Positions 35,554-43,898 of a stretch of 64,000 nt of DNA are shown piece after piece. The stretch is from Clostridium sp. (GTDB taxonomy: Bacteria > Bacillota > Clostridia > Lachnospirales > Lachnospiraceae): assembly GCA_023664605.1 (NCBI GenBank), contig JAMPFF010000006.1, positions 30,977-94,976 on the forward strand. Reading direction: 5' to 3'. How positions within the stretch are numbered: position 1 is the stretch's first letter; every line of letters begins with the position of its first letter. The notes under the pieces were generated by a model. It did no database searches and was not told the origin of the DNA. It saw only the letters and a list, made by a program, of their open reading frames with translations. The translations under genes and the position numbers were made by a program.

Positions 35554-35844
35554 TTAATAAAAGGTCTTTTCAAACTTACGGTTAAGGAACTTAATCTTTT
35601 CCTTATCTTCCGCCACTAACGATTCTATTGCATTGTCCGCGGCTTCTTTTTGCAACTGGTTCACGCAAAATACGCAGGTTCCAAATTTATCCCTTGAAAA
35701 GAATCCGGGTTTTTCCCATTTTACATAATAAGATACCCTGTGCTTCAACAAGAGTTTCTCTATCCGCTCTTTCGTATTCATGTCAGTGACTTGGCACCAT
35801 TCCAGTTCATTGTGTACTTTTACCTTTTGATATGCTGTTTCCAT
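35554..35844 (-). CDS. Hypothetical protein
   Basis: A 96-residue protein I cannot place with certainty. It begins METAYQKVKVHNELEWCQVT, continues ERIEKLLLKHRVSYYVKWEK and has FGTCVFCVNQLQKEAADNAI. The pattern of an N-terminal helix, a beta pair and a CVFC motif recalls small clostridial proteins of unknown function. GAGGGG lies 6 nt before the ATG at 35844; an in-frame ATG at 35865 is less likely. It is followed by the DUF6472 gene 35 bp on. Confidence 0.65.
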   Translation of the reverse strand: METAYQKVKVHNELEWCQVTDMNTKERIEKLLLKHRVSYYVKWEKPGFFSRDKFGTCVFCVNQLQKEAADNAIESLVAEDKEKIKFLNRKFEKTFY

Positions 35845-36022
35845 CTTCGTCCCCTCATTTTTCATTAGCTTATCATAATCTCCGCGTAAAAATACGCCTG
35901 TTTTATTATATCCCTTTTTGCCAAATTGTGCAAGCTTGCAGAATATAGCAATTTATGTTATCTTTATGTAAGATTTATGTCCAAGCGGGCATAAAATTGT
36001 TGTCTAAGAATGGAGAATAGCT

Positions 36023-36940
36023 ATGCCAATCAAGATTCAGGATTCCTTACCCGCAAGAGCGACACTGGAAGGAGAAAATATTTTCGTCATGACCGAATAT
36101 CGTGCCATCCATCAGGATATTCGTCCTTTGCATGTACTGATTTTAAATCTGATGCCGACTAAAGTTGTCACGGAAACACAGCTTTTGCGCAAACTTTCCA
36201 ATTCTCCCTTACAGGTAACAGTGGAATTTTTACAGACTGCAAGCTATATTCCGCAGCATGTGGATTCCAGCCATATGGAATCTTTTTATACTACTTTCGA
36301 CCGAATCAAAGACCGCAAATTTGACGGTATGATTATTACCGGAGCGCCTCTCGATTATGTAAAATTTGAGGATGTCACCTACTGGAACGAATTATGCACC
36401 ATTATGGAATGGGGAAAAAACCATGTGCATTGTACCCTGCACCTATGCTGGGGCGCCTATGCAGGTCTCTATTATTTATACGGTTTAAACCGCTACGACA
36501 TGGAGGAGAAATTATCCGGCGTTTACGCGCACAGGGTACTAAAAAAGACCTCTCCGCTGTTTCGCGGCTTCGATGATATTTTCTATGCGCCGCAGTCACG
36601 CGCTATGGGCATTGATGAAAAACTGATTGCCTCCGTTCCCGAACTGGAACTGATGGCCATTTCCGATGAAGCGGGCGTCACGATTGTAAAAACAACGGAC
36701 AGCCGCCACTTCTTCGTCACATGCCATCCCGAATACGACACGGACACGCTTGCCAAGGAATATTACCGGGATTTGGAAAAAGGATTAAATCCGAAAATCC
36801 CCTGCAATTATTTTCCGGACGATGACCCGGCCAAAGCGCCCGTCGTCAACTGGCGTTCCACCGGCCAGCTTCTATACTCCAACTGGTTGAATTATTACGT
36901 ATATCAAACCACGCCGTATGATGTTAGGGAGATTGTGTAA
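36023..36940 (+). CDS. metA: Homoserine O-acyltransferase MetA
   Basis: A 305-residue enzyme activating homoserine with an acyl-CoA, the first step of methionine synthesis. The catalytic triad is complete: Cys142 (LHLCWGAYAGLYYL), His235 and Glu237 (TCHPEYDTDTLAKEYYRDL). Residue 111, which sets acyl-donor choice (Gly for succinyl-CoA, Glu for acetyl-CoA in studied enzymes), is Asp here (TGAPLDYVKF). Acetyl-CoA use is therefore the more likely inference. TGGAGA precedes the ATG. No SAM riboswitch is recognisable in the short leader. The 3' end overlaps convergent ligA by 17 bp. Confidence 0.95.
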   Translation: MPIKIQDSLPARATLEGENIFVMTEYRAIHQDIRPLHVLILNLMPTKVVTETQLLRKLSNSPLQVTVEFLQTASYIPQHVDSSHMESFYTTFDRIKDRKFDGMIITGAPLDYVKFEDVTYWNELCTIMEWGKNHVHCTLHLCWGAYAGLYYLYGLNRYDMEEKLSGVYAHRVLKKTSPLFRGFDDIFYAPQSRAMGIDEKLIASVPELELMAISDEAGVTIVKTTDSRHFFVTCHPEYDTDTLAKEYYRDLEKGLNPKIPCNYFPDDDPAKAPVVNWRSTGQLLYSNWLNYYVYQTTPYDVREIV

Positions 36941-38894
36941 GATACTCCCCCATAAAATCCTCTTCCGAAATAATCCGCACGCCCAGTTCTTTTGCCTTTT
37001 TATTTTTGGAAGAGGTGGACGTTACGTCGTTGTTAATCAGACAAGTTGTCTTGGAAGTGACGCTGCCTGTTACTTTCCCGCCTTTTTTTTCAATGACATC
37101 TTTTAACTCGTTTCGGTTTTCATAGTGCATAAGGCTTCCCGTAATGACAAAATTCATTCCCGATAGAATCTGTTCGCTTTCGTCCATCGTTTCAATAGCG
37201 ATTGTTATTTCATCCAACAGATGCGCTAACTGCGCCACATTTTCCGCATCCTGAAAATATTCGTAAAACGCGCCCGCAAGCACCTCCCCGATACCGTCTA
37301 TCTCGCTTAACTCTTCTATCTGCGCCGTCTGCACCGCCCCGATATCATAACGGTAGTATCGGCATATCATTTTAGCATTGGCAAGTCCGATTCCCGCAAT
37401 GCCAAGACCATAGATAACTCTGGGAAGCGTCGTATTCCTTGCCGTATCGATACTGTTTATCAGATTCCGGTACGACTTTTCCCCGAATCCCTCCATATTG
37501 GTAATTTCTTCTTCATAATGATGCAGCTTAAAAATATCCGCATATTCATGGATAAAGCCTTTGGCAATAAACTTTTCCAACGTGGCTTCCGAAAGCCCGT
37601 CAATATTCATTGCATCCCTGCTGACAAAAAGGGTAAACGATTTAATCTTTTTTGCTTCACACGACGGATTCGTGCAATATAACGACTGCACTTCATTCAC
37701 TTTTCTAATTTCCGTCGGCTGTCCGCACACCGGACAGGCATCCGGAATCTGAACGGAATCGCTTTTTGTCAAATTTTCCGCAATCTGTGGAATAATCATA
37801 TTCGCCTTATATACGGTAATATGGTCGCCGATGCCTAACTTTAAATTACGCATGATACTGATATTGTGTACCGACGCCCGGCTGACAGTCGTTCCCTCTA
37901 ATTCCACCGGCTCAAATACGGCAATCGGGTTTATCAGTCCGGTACGGCTCGGACTCCATTCTATCTCTTTTAATACCGTCTCCCGCAGTTCGTCCGCCCA
38001 CTTAAAGGCTATGGAATCCCGTGGGAATTTTGCGGTCATGCCAAGGGAACGCCCATAAGTGATATCATCATAGGTAAGCACAAGCCCGTCCGAGGGAATA
38101 TCATAGTTTTCTATCTTCTTTTCAAAATAGGAAACCGTCTCTAAAATATTATCGGGCGTCACTTTTTTATACTCCACCACATCAAAACCCTGTTCCTGTA
38201 AAAAATGAAACTGTTCCTCGCGGGAATTATGAAAATCCACGCCCTCCGCTTTCACAAGGCTGAATGCATAAAACATGACGTTCCGATTAGCGGTCACCTC
38301 GTTATTTAATTGACGCACGGAACCGCTGCAAAGGTTACGCGGATTTTTATACTTGCTCTCTACATCCTCGATTTTCTGATTAATCTGCTCAAAATCAGAA
38401 TAGGAAATCACAGCCTCCCCCCGCAAAATCAATTCCCCCTGAAAAGGAATGGAAAGCGGGATATTTTTAAAAACTCTGGCGTTATTCGTAATAACCTCTC
38501 CTACTTCCCCGTTTCCCCGTGTAACAGCCTTTGCAAGTTTTCCTGCAAAAAATGTCAAAACAATGGTAAGCCCGTCTAATTTCCACGATAAAAGCGCCTC
38601 CTTATCATTTAACCAATCGCGCAACTCTTCTCTGTTTTTCGTTTTTCCAAGTGACAACATCGGGCTTTCATGCCTTTCTTTCGGTAGTTCATCCACCGCC
38701 TCATATCCGACCTGCACCGTGGGGCTGTTTGTCAAAACAATGCCCGTATCTGCCTCTAATGCCGTCAGCTCGTCATACAGTTTATCGTATTCAAAATTAC
38801 TCATGATTTCCCTATCCTGCGCATAATATGCTTCGGAAGCCCTGTTTAATGTGGAAACCAATTCTTTCATACGGTTCATTTTTTCATTCGCCAT
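36924..38894 (-). CDS. ligA: Divergent NAD-dependent DNA ligase LigA
   Basis: A 656-residue ligase with the full layout: Ia domain (1-70), adenylation domain with catalytic Lys105 (LLSWKLDGLTIVL), OB fold, four-cysteine zinc finger (CPVCGQP...YCTNPSCEAKK), helix-hairpin-helix repeats and a C-terminal BRCT domain. It uses NAD+ to seal nicks. Several usually strict positions differ: TRGDG is TRGNG (residue 128), and the motif IV lysine of DGVVIK is Thr274 in DGLVLTYDD. The motif V lysine is kept (Lys298, IAFKW). It is either a lineage variant or a second, specialised ligase. The start is defined by leader copy C. Tail-to-tail with metA. Confidence 0.9.
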   Translation of the reverse strand: MANEKMNRMKELVSTLNRASEAYYAQDREIMSNFEYDKLYDELTALEADTGIVLTNSPTVQVGYEAVDELPKERHESPMLSLGKTKNREELRDWLNDKEALLSWKLDGLTIVLTFFAGKLAKAVTRGNGEVGEVITNNARVFKNIPLSIPFQGELILRGEAVISYSDFEQINQKIEDVESKYKNPRNLCSGSVRQLNNEVTANRNVMFYAFSLVKAEGVDFHNSREEQFHFLQEQGFDVVEYKKVTPDNILETVSYFEKKIENYDIPSDGLVLTYDDITYGRSLGMTAKFPRDSIAFKWADELRETVLKEIEWSPSRTGLINPIAVFEPVELEGTTVSRASVHNISIMRNLKLGIGDHITVYKANMIIPQIAENLTKSDSVQIPDACPVCGQPTEIRKVNEVQSLYCTNPSCEAKKIKSFTLFVSRDAMNIDGLSEATLEKFIAKGFIHEYADIFKLHHYEEEITNMEGFGEKSYRNLINSIDTARNTTLPRVIYGLGIAGIGLANAKMICRYYRYDIGAVQTAQIEELSEIDGIGEVLAGAFYEYFQDAENVAQLAHLLDEITIAIETMDESEQILSGMNFVITGSLMHYENRNELKDVIEKKGGKVTGSVTSKTTCLINNDVTSTSSKNKKAKELGVRIISEEDFMGEYLTQSP

Positions 38895-38957
38895 TTAATA
38901 CCCATTCCTTTCTCTCAGCCTGTGGTATTTGCTGTTAAAGCGCTAACAGTGCCAGCA
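38895..38957 (-). repeat. Family-1 structured leader, copy C (upstream of ligA)
   Basis: Minus strand: hairpin CTGTTA-GCGCTT-TAACAG, then CAAATACCA, then CAGGCTGAGAGAAAGG, 12 nt, ATG of ligA. The tail is identical over 16 bases to copy D. It fills most of the 87-bp rluF-ligA gap. Confidence 0.72.
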
Positions 38958-38981
38958 TAAATTTACGTCTATTTTTACACA

Positions 38982-39704
38982 TTAATGCGTCATTTTGCAT
39001 AAAGAATACAGAAGTTGTGTCTCTTCTTCGCTCAATTCACGATATTCTCCCGGTTTTAAGTTTGCAAGATAAACGTTCATAACACGCGTTCTCTTCAAAC
39101 TGCGTACCCGATATCCGACCGCTTCACACATTCTGCGTATCTGCCTGTTGACCCCTTGGGTTAATATCATATTCATTGTCTTTTCACCCGTCTTGGTAAT
39201 CTCACAGGCTCGTGTCGTCAAACCGAGTTCTTCCAGATAAATGCCCGCTCTCATCTTTTCAAGGGCATCATCCGTCAATATTTTATCCACTTTTACGACA
39301 TATTCTTTCTCATGACGGTTCGCGCCCCGCATCATTGCGTCAATCAGCTCCCCGTCGTTTGTCATCAGCAAAAGCCCCTCAGAGTCTTTATCCAGCCTGC
39401 CCGCATAGGTTACGCGGATTGGATAACACATGTTATCTATCACCTTTACCTTGGCATGTTTATCACGCTGCGTACACGTTACGCCAATCGGCTTATAATA
39501 GGCCAAAACCACCTTTTTTTCCGGGTTTTTTACAGGTTTTCCATGGACGCAGACCTCGTCTGCATCCGTTACCTGTAACCCGGGATGCGCAGGCTTTCCA
39601 TTGACGGTAACCGCACCCTTTTCTATCAGTTTATCCGCGTCTCTCCGGGAACAGATACCGCACTGCGCAATATATTTATTTAGTCTCGTTGTCTTATTGT
39701 TCAT
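38982..39704 (-). CDS. rluF: 23S rRNA pseudouridine synthase, RluF/RsuA family
   Basis: A 240-residue enzyme isomerising uridine in rRNA. An N-terminal S4 RNA-binding domain (RLNKYIAQCGICSRRDADKL) precedes the catalytic domain with the Asp in TYAGRLDKDSEGLLLMTNDG, and the family end block GVNRQIRRMCEAVGYRVRSL then KRTRVMNV. The latter favours RluF (U2604) over RluB. The start MNNKTTRLNKY (39704) overlaps the end of the SGNH gene by 11 bp; longer in-frame starts lack resemblance to the family. Confidence 0.88.
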   Translation of the reverse strand: MNNKTTRLNKYIAQCGICSRRDADKLIEKGAVTVNGKPAHPGLQVTDADEVCVHGKPVKNPEKKVVLAYYKPIGVTCTQRDKHAKVKVIDNMCYPIRVTYAGRLDKDSEGLLLMTNDGELIDAMMRGANRHEKEYVVKVDKILTDDALEKMRAGIYLEELGLTTRACEITKTGEKTMNMILTQGVNRQIRRMCEAVGYRVRSLKRTRVMNVYLANLKPGEYRELSEEETQLLYSLCKMTH

Positions 39705-40752
39705 TGTCCGCTTCGTTTCTCGCATCCCTAATGATGCCGTGCTGTGCCAAAAAAGTCTTCCATTCCAAATAGTTATTCGCATATAAATGAACGCCGTCAA
39801 AAGTTATATCTTCTTTTAATAATCCATCCTCATCCGTGAACAACGGATTGCTATCCAAGTAAAAAACGTTGATTCCATCAGCAAGACTCGCTGCGGCAAC
39901 ATTTTTGGAATTGATGTTAATATTATTAAATTCTGTTTGAATATTATTCTTTTCCTGGCTGACATGCAGATTTGCCATCAAAAAAATGATAGCCTGCGGC
40001 TGCCACTGCCTAATCTGTTCAAGCACTTCATGATAGCGTTCTAAAAAATAATTGGTGTCACGATATCCCAGTTCATTCATGCCTAACATAATATAAATCT
40101 TTCCATACTGCTTCTGCTGCATGACCTGGTTTAAATTTACCTTTTCGCCGGTCTTTTGATAAGTAACTCCCTTTTCATCCAAAAGCTTATAAATCGTCAT
40201 GCCGTTCTCACAGTAAAAATCCGCGTTCAATCCGGAATAGTCGGAAATGCCCATTGTTCTGGAATCTCCCAAAAACGCCGCGTCATCAAAATATTCATCC
40301 CCGACCGTTATATACGGATATTCCGTCGTCAATGCAACTTTTCCTGCATCCGTATAATAAATGGAGTTTGTCTCTACCGGCGGATATGTTTCAAAAATTG
40401 TCTTCCCAACAGGTATACTCTCTTTCTCTGCCTCTTTCTCTTCTTCTTCGATCTTTGCCACATCAATAACCGGTGTCTCTATCTGCTCCAATATATTATT
40501 GGCTGCTACAAGATGTTCCCGCCCTAATACCGCCATCGCCGGTTCCACCCTGGAGGAACGCACCGAACTTTCCCGCATTTCTTCCTCTGCAACTACTACA
40601 AAAAAGGGATTCGAGCAAAAGGTTTTCCAATCCCATCCCCCATAATCACGATATATCATCAATCCGATTCCGCCTATTGTCAAAAACAGCCACATAATCA
40701 ATAACGCAACCAGATATGGACAATTTTCTAATATCTTTTTCCAGCGTTTCAT
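39694..40752 (-). CDS. Membrane-anchored SGNH/GDSL hydrolase-like protein
   Basis: A 352-residue protein. A basic N terminus and one membrane helix (CPYLVALLIMWLFLTIGGIG) are followed by a Glu-rich linker and an SGNH domain. Block I is AAFLGDSRTMGISDYS with the serine nucleophile. MLGMNELGYR carries the Asn block, and the Asp/His pair is in TFDGVHLYANNY. Next to an MBOAT gene, such a protein is expected to pass acetyl groups to a cell-wall or exopolysaccharide sugar outside the membrane. GGAG lies 12 nt before the ATG at 40752; a TTG at 40797 is the only longer start. Confidence 0.82.
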   Translation of the reverse strand: MKRWKKILENCPYLVALLIMWLFLTIGGIGLMIYRDYGGWDWKTFCSNPFFVVVAEEEMRESSVRSSRVEPAMAVLGREHLVAANNILEQIETPVIDVAKIEEEEKEAEKESIPVGKTIFETYPPVETNSIYYTDAGKVALTTEYPYITVGDEYFDDAAFLGDSRTMGISDYSGLNADFYCENGMTIYKLLDEKGVTYQKTGEKVNLNQVMQQKQYGKIYIMLGMNELGYRDTNYFLERYHEVLEQIRQWQPQAIIFLMANLHVSQEKNNIQTEFNNININSKNVAAASLADGINVFYLDSNPLFTDEDGLLKEDITFDGVHLYANNYLEWKTFLAQHGIIRDARNEADNEQ

Positions 40753-40828
40753 AAAAACCGTCACTCCTACTATATAAAAGAAAATTCCCGATTTCAAATT
40801 ATCAGTTTCTCAAGAGCGAATCGTCAGC

Positions 40829-42217
40829 TTAAAATCTAAAATACAGGAATGGATTATTACTGCCCGTCATTATCTCATAAACCGAAAACCAGAATAGGAC
40901 AAGCACAAGAATAACCGTATACCATTTATATTTATATTTGCGGTATAATTCCATCGGATAAGAGGTGGAAAACAGAATACAAAATAAAAATAACACCCCA
41001 TATTCTTTTATGTATCGCAATATCTGCTCACTGCCGACAATGACGTCCGATGCATGAATGCCTATCATATTCTGCAAATACAATAGCAGTTGTTTCATAT
41101 CACTGATGGCAAATATCATCCAGGTAACGGGTATCACCAAAACCACATACAGATGCCCCAATATTTTACTTTGCTCCAAGTACTTGCCGATTCCCCGCTT
41201 TTCTATCGCCAGTATGATAAAAAACGTCAGGCCCCATAATGCAAAATTTACGGCCGCTCCATGCCATAGTCCTGTTAAAACCCATACTGCCAAAAGATTA
41301 CAGGCGGTTCTGGCATAGCCTTTTCGGTTCCCGCCTAACGGAATATACAAATATTCCTTAAACCATCTCCCCAGCGTAATATGCCATCTTCGCCAAAATT
41401 CCGAAACGGATTTGGACATATACGGGTCGTTAAAGTTTTTCGGAATACGGAAACCGAGCATTCTCCCCAACCCCTTAGCCATCAGGGAATATCCCCAGAA
41501 ATCAAAATATATCTGGAAAGAATAAGCAAATGCACCCATCCAGGCAGCCGGAACGGACAAATTTCCTGCTCCCGCCGTCATGATGACATTCCAAAGCGTT
41601 CCTATCTGATTAGCCAACAGCACTTTAAAACCCAAACCGATACTAAAGAGTTTAAATCCGCTTTCTACGGCTTTTGCATGAATTTTACGCTCTTTCATCC
41701 GCCCGGCCACTTCTTCATATTTTACAATCGGTCCTGCAATCAACTGCGGGAACATTGTAACATAGGAAGCAAACGCCGTAAAAGGAACCGTCTCCTTTAT
41801 CCTGCCCATATAACAGTCAATCAGATAAGACGCAATCTGAAAGGTATAAAAGCTGATGCCTAACGGCAGCGCAAGCGACAAAAGCGGTATCTTCCCGCCA
41901 TGAAACAGGCGGTTTAGGTTTTCTGCCGCAAAATCCCAATATTTAAACAGGAACAGCACGCCGAAATTATAAAGCAGGGCCGCAATGAGAACCGGTTTTC
42001 CAAACTTTTCCTTTTTCTCAAGAATAAGCCTGCCCGCTCCATAATTGAGGACAATAGAAAGAATAAGCAGCAGAACATAGTATGGTTCTCCTACCCCGTA
42101 AAACACCAGACTCCCCGAAAGTAATACAACATTACGATACTTATCGGGAACTAATAAATATATAAGCATAAACACCGGCAAAAACCGGAATAAAAACTCT
42201 ACACTGGAAAATAGCAT
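40829..42217 (-). CDS. MBOAT O-acyltransferase (AlgI/DltB-like)
   Basis: A 462-residue polytopic acyltransferase with about eleven hydrophobic helices, starting MLFSSVEFLFRFLPVFMLIY. The MBOAT core is visible: FPQLIAGPIVKYEEVAGRM, SVSEFWRRWHITLGRWFKEY, YIPLGGNRKG and VWVLTGLWHGAAVNFALWGL, the last with the active-site histidine. The enzyme moves acetyl across the membrane for polysaccharide O-acetylation. It lies 76 bp ahead of the SGNH gene, the usual two-gene partnership. GGGGAG precedes the ATG. Confidence 0.93.
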   Translation of the reverse strand: MLFSSVEFLFRFLPVFMLIYLLVPDKYRNVVLLSGSLVFYGVGEPYYVLLLILSIVLNYGAGRLILEKKEKFGKPVLIAALLYNFGVLFLFKYWDFAAENLNRLFHGGKIPLLSLALPLGISFYTFQIASYLIDCYMGRIKETVPFTAFASYVTMFPQLIAGPIVKYEEVAGRMKERKIHAKAVESGFKLFSIGLGFKVLLANQIGTLWNVIMTAGAGNLSVPAAWMGAFAYSFQIYFDFWGYSLMAKGLGRMLGFRIPKNFNDPYMSKSVSEFWRRWHITLGRWFKEYLYIPLGGNRKGYARTACNLLAVWVLTGLWHGAAVNFALWGLTFFIILAIEKRGIGKYLEQSKILGHLYVVLVIPVTWMIFAISDMKQLLLYLQNMIGIHASDVIVGSEQILRYIKEYGVLFLFCILFSTSYPMELYRKYKYKWYTVILVLVLFWFSVYEIMTGSNNPFLYFRF

Positions 42218-42329
42218 ATCTATAGGCTCCCCAAAAAAAGCGACTCTAGATATAGTATATTCCAGGCAGAGTTAATTTACAAGCATTACTATGCTTATTT
42301 TATATGCTATTTTGTGCTTCAGGGCATTG

Positions 42330-43874
42330 CTATATTCTCCATATGACAAAGGACTGTTCTTCCATATGGCAGCTTCCGTTTTGAAAATCCGCTTCACCAA
42401 TGGCATAGAGTTTTTCTTTTGCCTTTATCAGTCCATCCACTTTCAAATCAGCCTCTTTCCCTGACGGATTACAACACATCAAAAGACTGCCTCTTTTGTA
42501 GGCAAAAGCCCGCTCATTCTCTTTCGCATACACGATTTCCAGATTAGCGTTCTCTCTTAAGTCCTCCTCCCTGTTTCGGACTGCCAGTATATCTTTTACC
42601 GTATGCAGTAAGGAATCTTTATCTTTTTCCTGCTTCTCCACCGTTGGAGCGTCGGACGCCGTATCCACCGGCAGATAAAGGTCTTTTTCAGACGCCGTGG
42701 AAAATCCGCAGTTTATTGTATTATCCCACTGCATCGGCGTACGGGAGCCGGTTCTTGTGTAGCCTCCCTCTTTGGATATAAGCGTCTGATAGCGCATACC
42801 GATTTCGTCTCCATAATAGATAAACGGATTGCCCGGCATCGTAAAAAGAAAGGCATAAACAAGTTTCAGTTCTCTGACATCCAGATAGCGCGCCGCCCGG
42901 ATTGTATCGTGGTTTCCCGTAATCAGACAGTAATATCCTTCTTTTTTTATCTTCTCATAGCTGTCCATATATTCATTCAGAAAATCTAAAATGCTTCTGT
43001 CACTGTCTCTATGGAAAATACTGTTATTTTTCCCATCCACGTCATCGCGCATCAACAGGTTATATCCGTTCCCCGTCCAGTCCAAATAAAAGTCCATATG
43101 AAAACCGGCGGGAATGGCAAGCCACGGCCTGTTCCATTCCGAAACAAGCGCTGCCTCCGGATATTCCTTATCCAGCATGGCACGGATATCTTTCCAGACC
43201 ATAGAAGTGCCGCTCTTATTATCATCATCTTTTTTCACAAGAGAATCCGCCATATCCACCCGAAAACCATCGCAGCCCTTATCCAGCCAGAAACGCATAA
43301 TATCCTTTAACGCTTCCCTTGTCGCGATGCAGGCAGGGTCTGAAACCGCTTTCTGCCAAGGCTTTTCGGGATGTAAAAAACCATAGTTTAGGGCCGGCTG
43401 GCATTTAAAGAAATTCAATACATAAACGCCGTTTCTTTCGCTCTCCCCTGCCACATAATTAAGCCCCTCCGGTGAATGAAACCAATTATCCGTCCAGATA
43501 TAACGGTCTGAATACGCATTGTGTTCCGCCTTGGAACTCTCCCTAAACCATTCATGCTCCTCGGAAGTATGTCCGGGAACCAAATCCAGTAAAATATGCA
43601 TATCTTTCTTATGCACTTCATCAAACAGACGGACTATATCTTCGTTCGTACCATAGCGCGCCGCTGTTTTCTTATAATCGCGCACATCATATCCGGCATC
43701 ATGAAACGGGGAGTCAAAACATGGATTTAACCAGATGGCATTACAGCCAAGTCCTTTGATATAATCCAATTTTTCCACGATTCCGTCAAAATCTCCGATG
43801 CCATCTGCATTGGAATCTTTAAACGACTGCGGATAGATTTCATAAAATACTGCGTCTTTTAACCATTTTGGCAT
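42330..43874 (-). CDS. GH13 alpha-glucosidase / alpha-amylase family enzyme
   Basis: A 514-residue cytosolic glycoside hydrolase of family 13. The barrel starts WLKDAVFYEIYPQSFKDSNA and DGIGDFDGIVEKLDYIKGLG. Conserved regions are LLDLVPGHTSEEHEWF, GFRVDMADSL (nucleophile Asp), LVSEWNRP (acid/base Glu) and ITGNHDTIR (third carboxylate). The DGIGD motif and length point to oligo-1,6-glucosidase-like enzymes acting on short alpha-glucans; the region II and III sequences are unusual, so linkage specificity is uncertain. It lies 24 bp after the methyltransferase gene. AAGGAG precedes the ATG. Confidence 0.88.
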   Translation of the reverse strand: MPKWLKDAVFYEIYPQSFKDSNADGIGDFDGIVEKLDYIKGLGCNAIWLNPCFDSPFHDAGYDVRDYKKTAARYGTNEDIVRLFDEVHKKDMHILLDLVPGHTSEEHEWFRESSKAEHNAYSDRYIWTDNWFHSPEGLNYVAGESERNGVYVLNFFKCQPALNYGFLHPEKPWQKAVSDPACIATREALKDIMRFWLDKGCDGFRVDMADSLVKKDDDNKSGTSMVWKDIRAMLDKEYPEAALVSEWNRPWLAIPAGFHMDFYLDWTGNGYNLLMRDDVDGKNNSIFHRDSDRSILDFLNEYMDSYEKIKKEGYYCLITGNHDTIRAARYLDVRELKLVYAFLFTMPGNPFIYYGDEIGMRYQTLISKEGGYTRTGSRTPMQWDNTINCGFSTASEKDLYLPVDTASDAPTVEKQEKDKDSLLHTVKDILAVRNREEDLRENANLEIVYAKENERAFAYKRGSLLMCCNPSGKEADLKVDGLIKAKEKLYAIGEADFQNGSCHMEEQSFVIWRI

Positions 43875-43898
43875 ATTTCTTTCTCCTTTTCTTTCTCT

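Noticed and set aside
35866-36022. SAM riboswitch ahead of metA
   Set aside because: The leader has only a small TTTATGTCC/GGGCATAAA stem and lacks the conserved SAM-I core.
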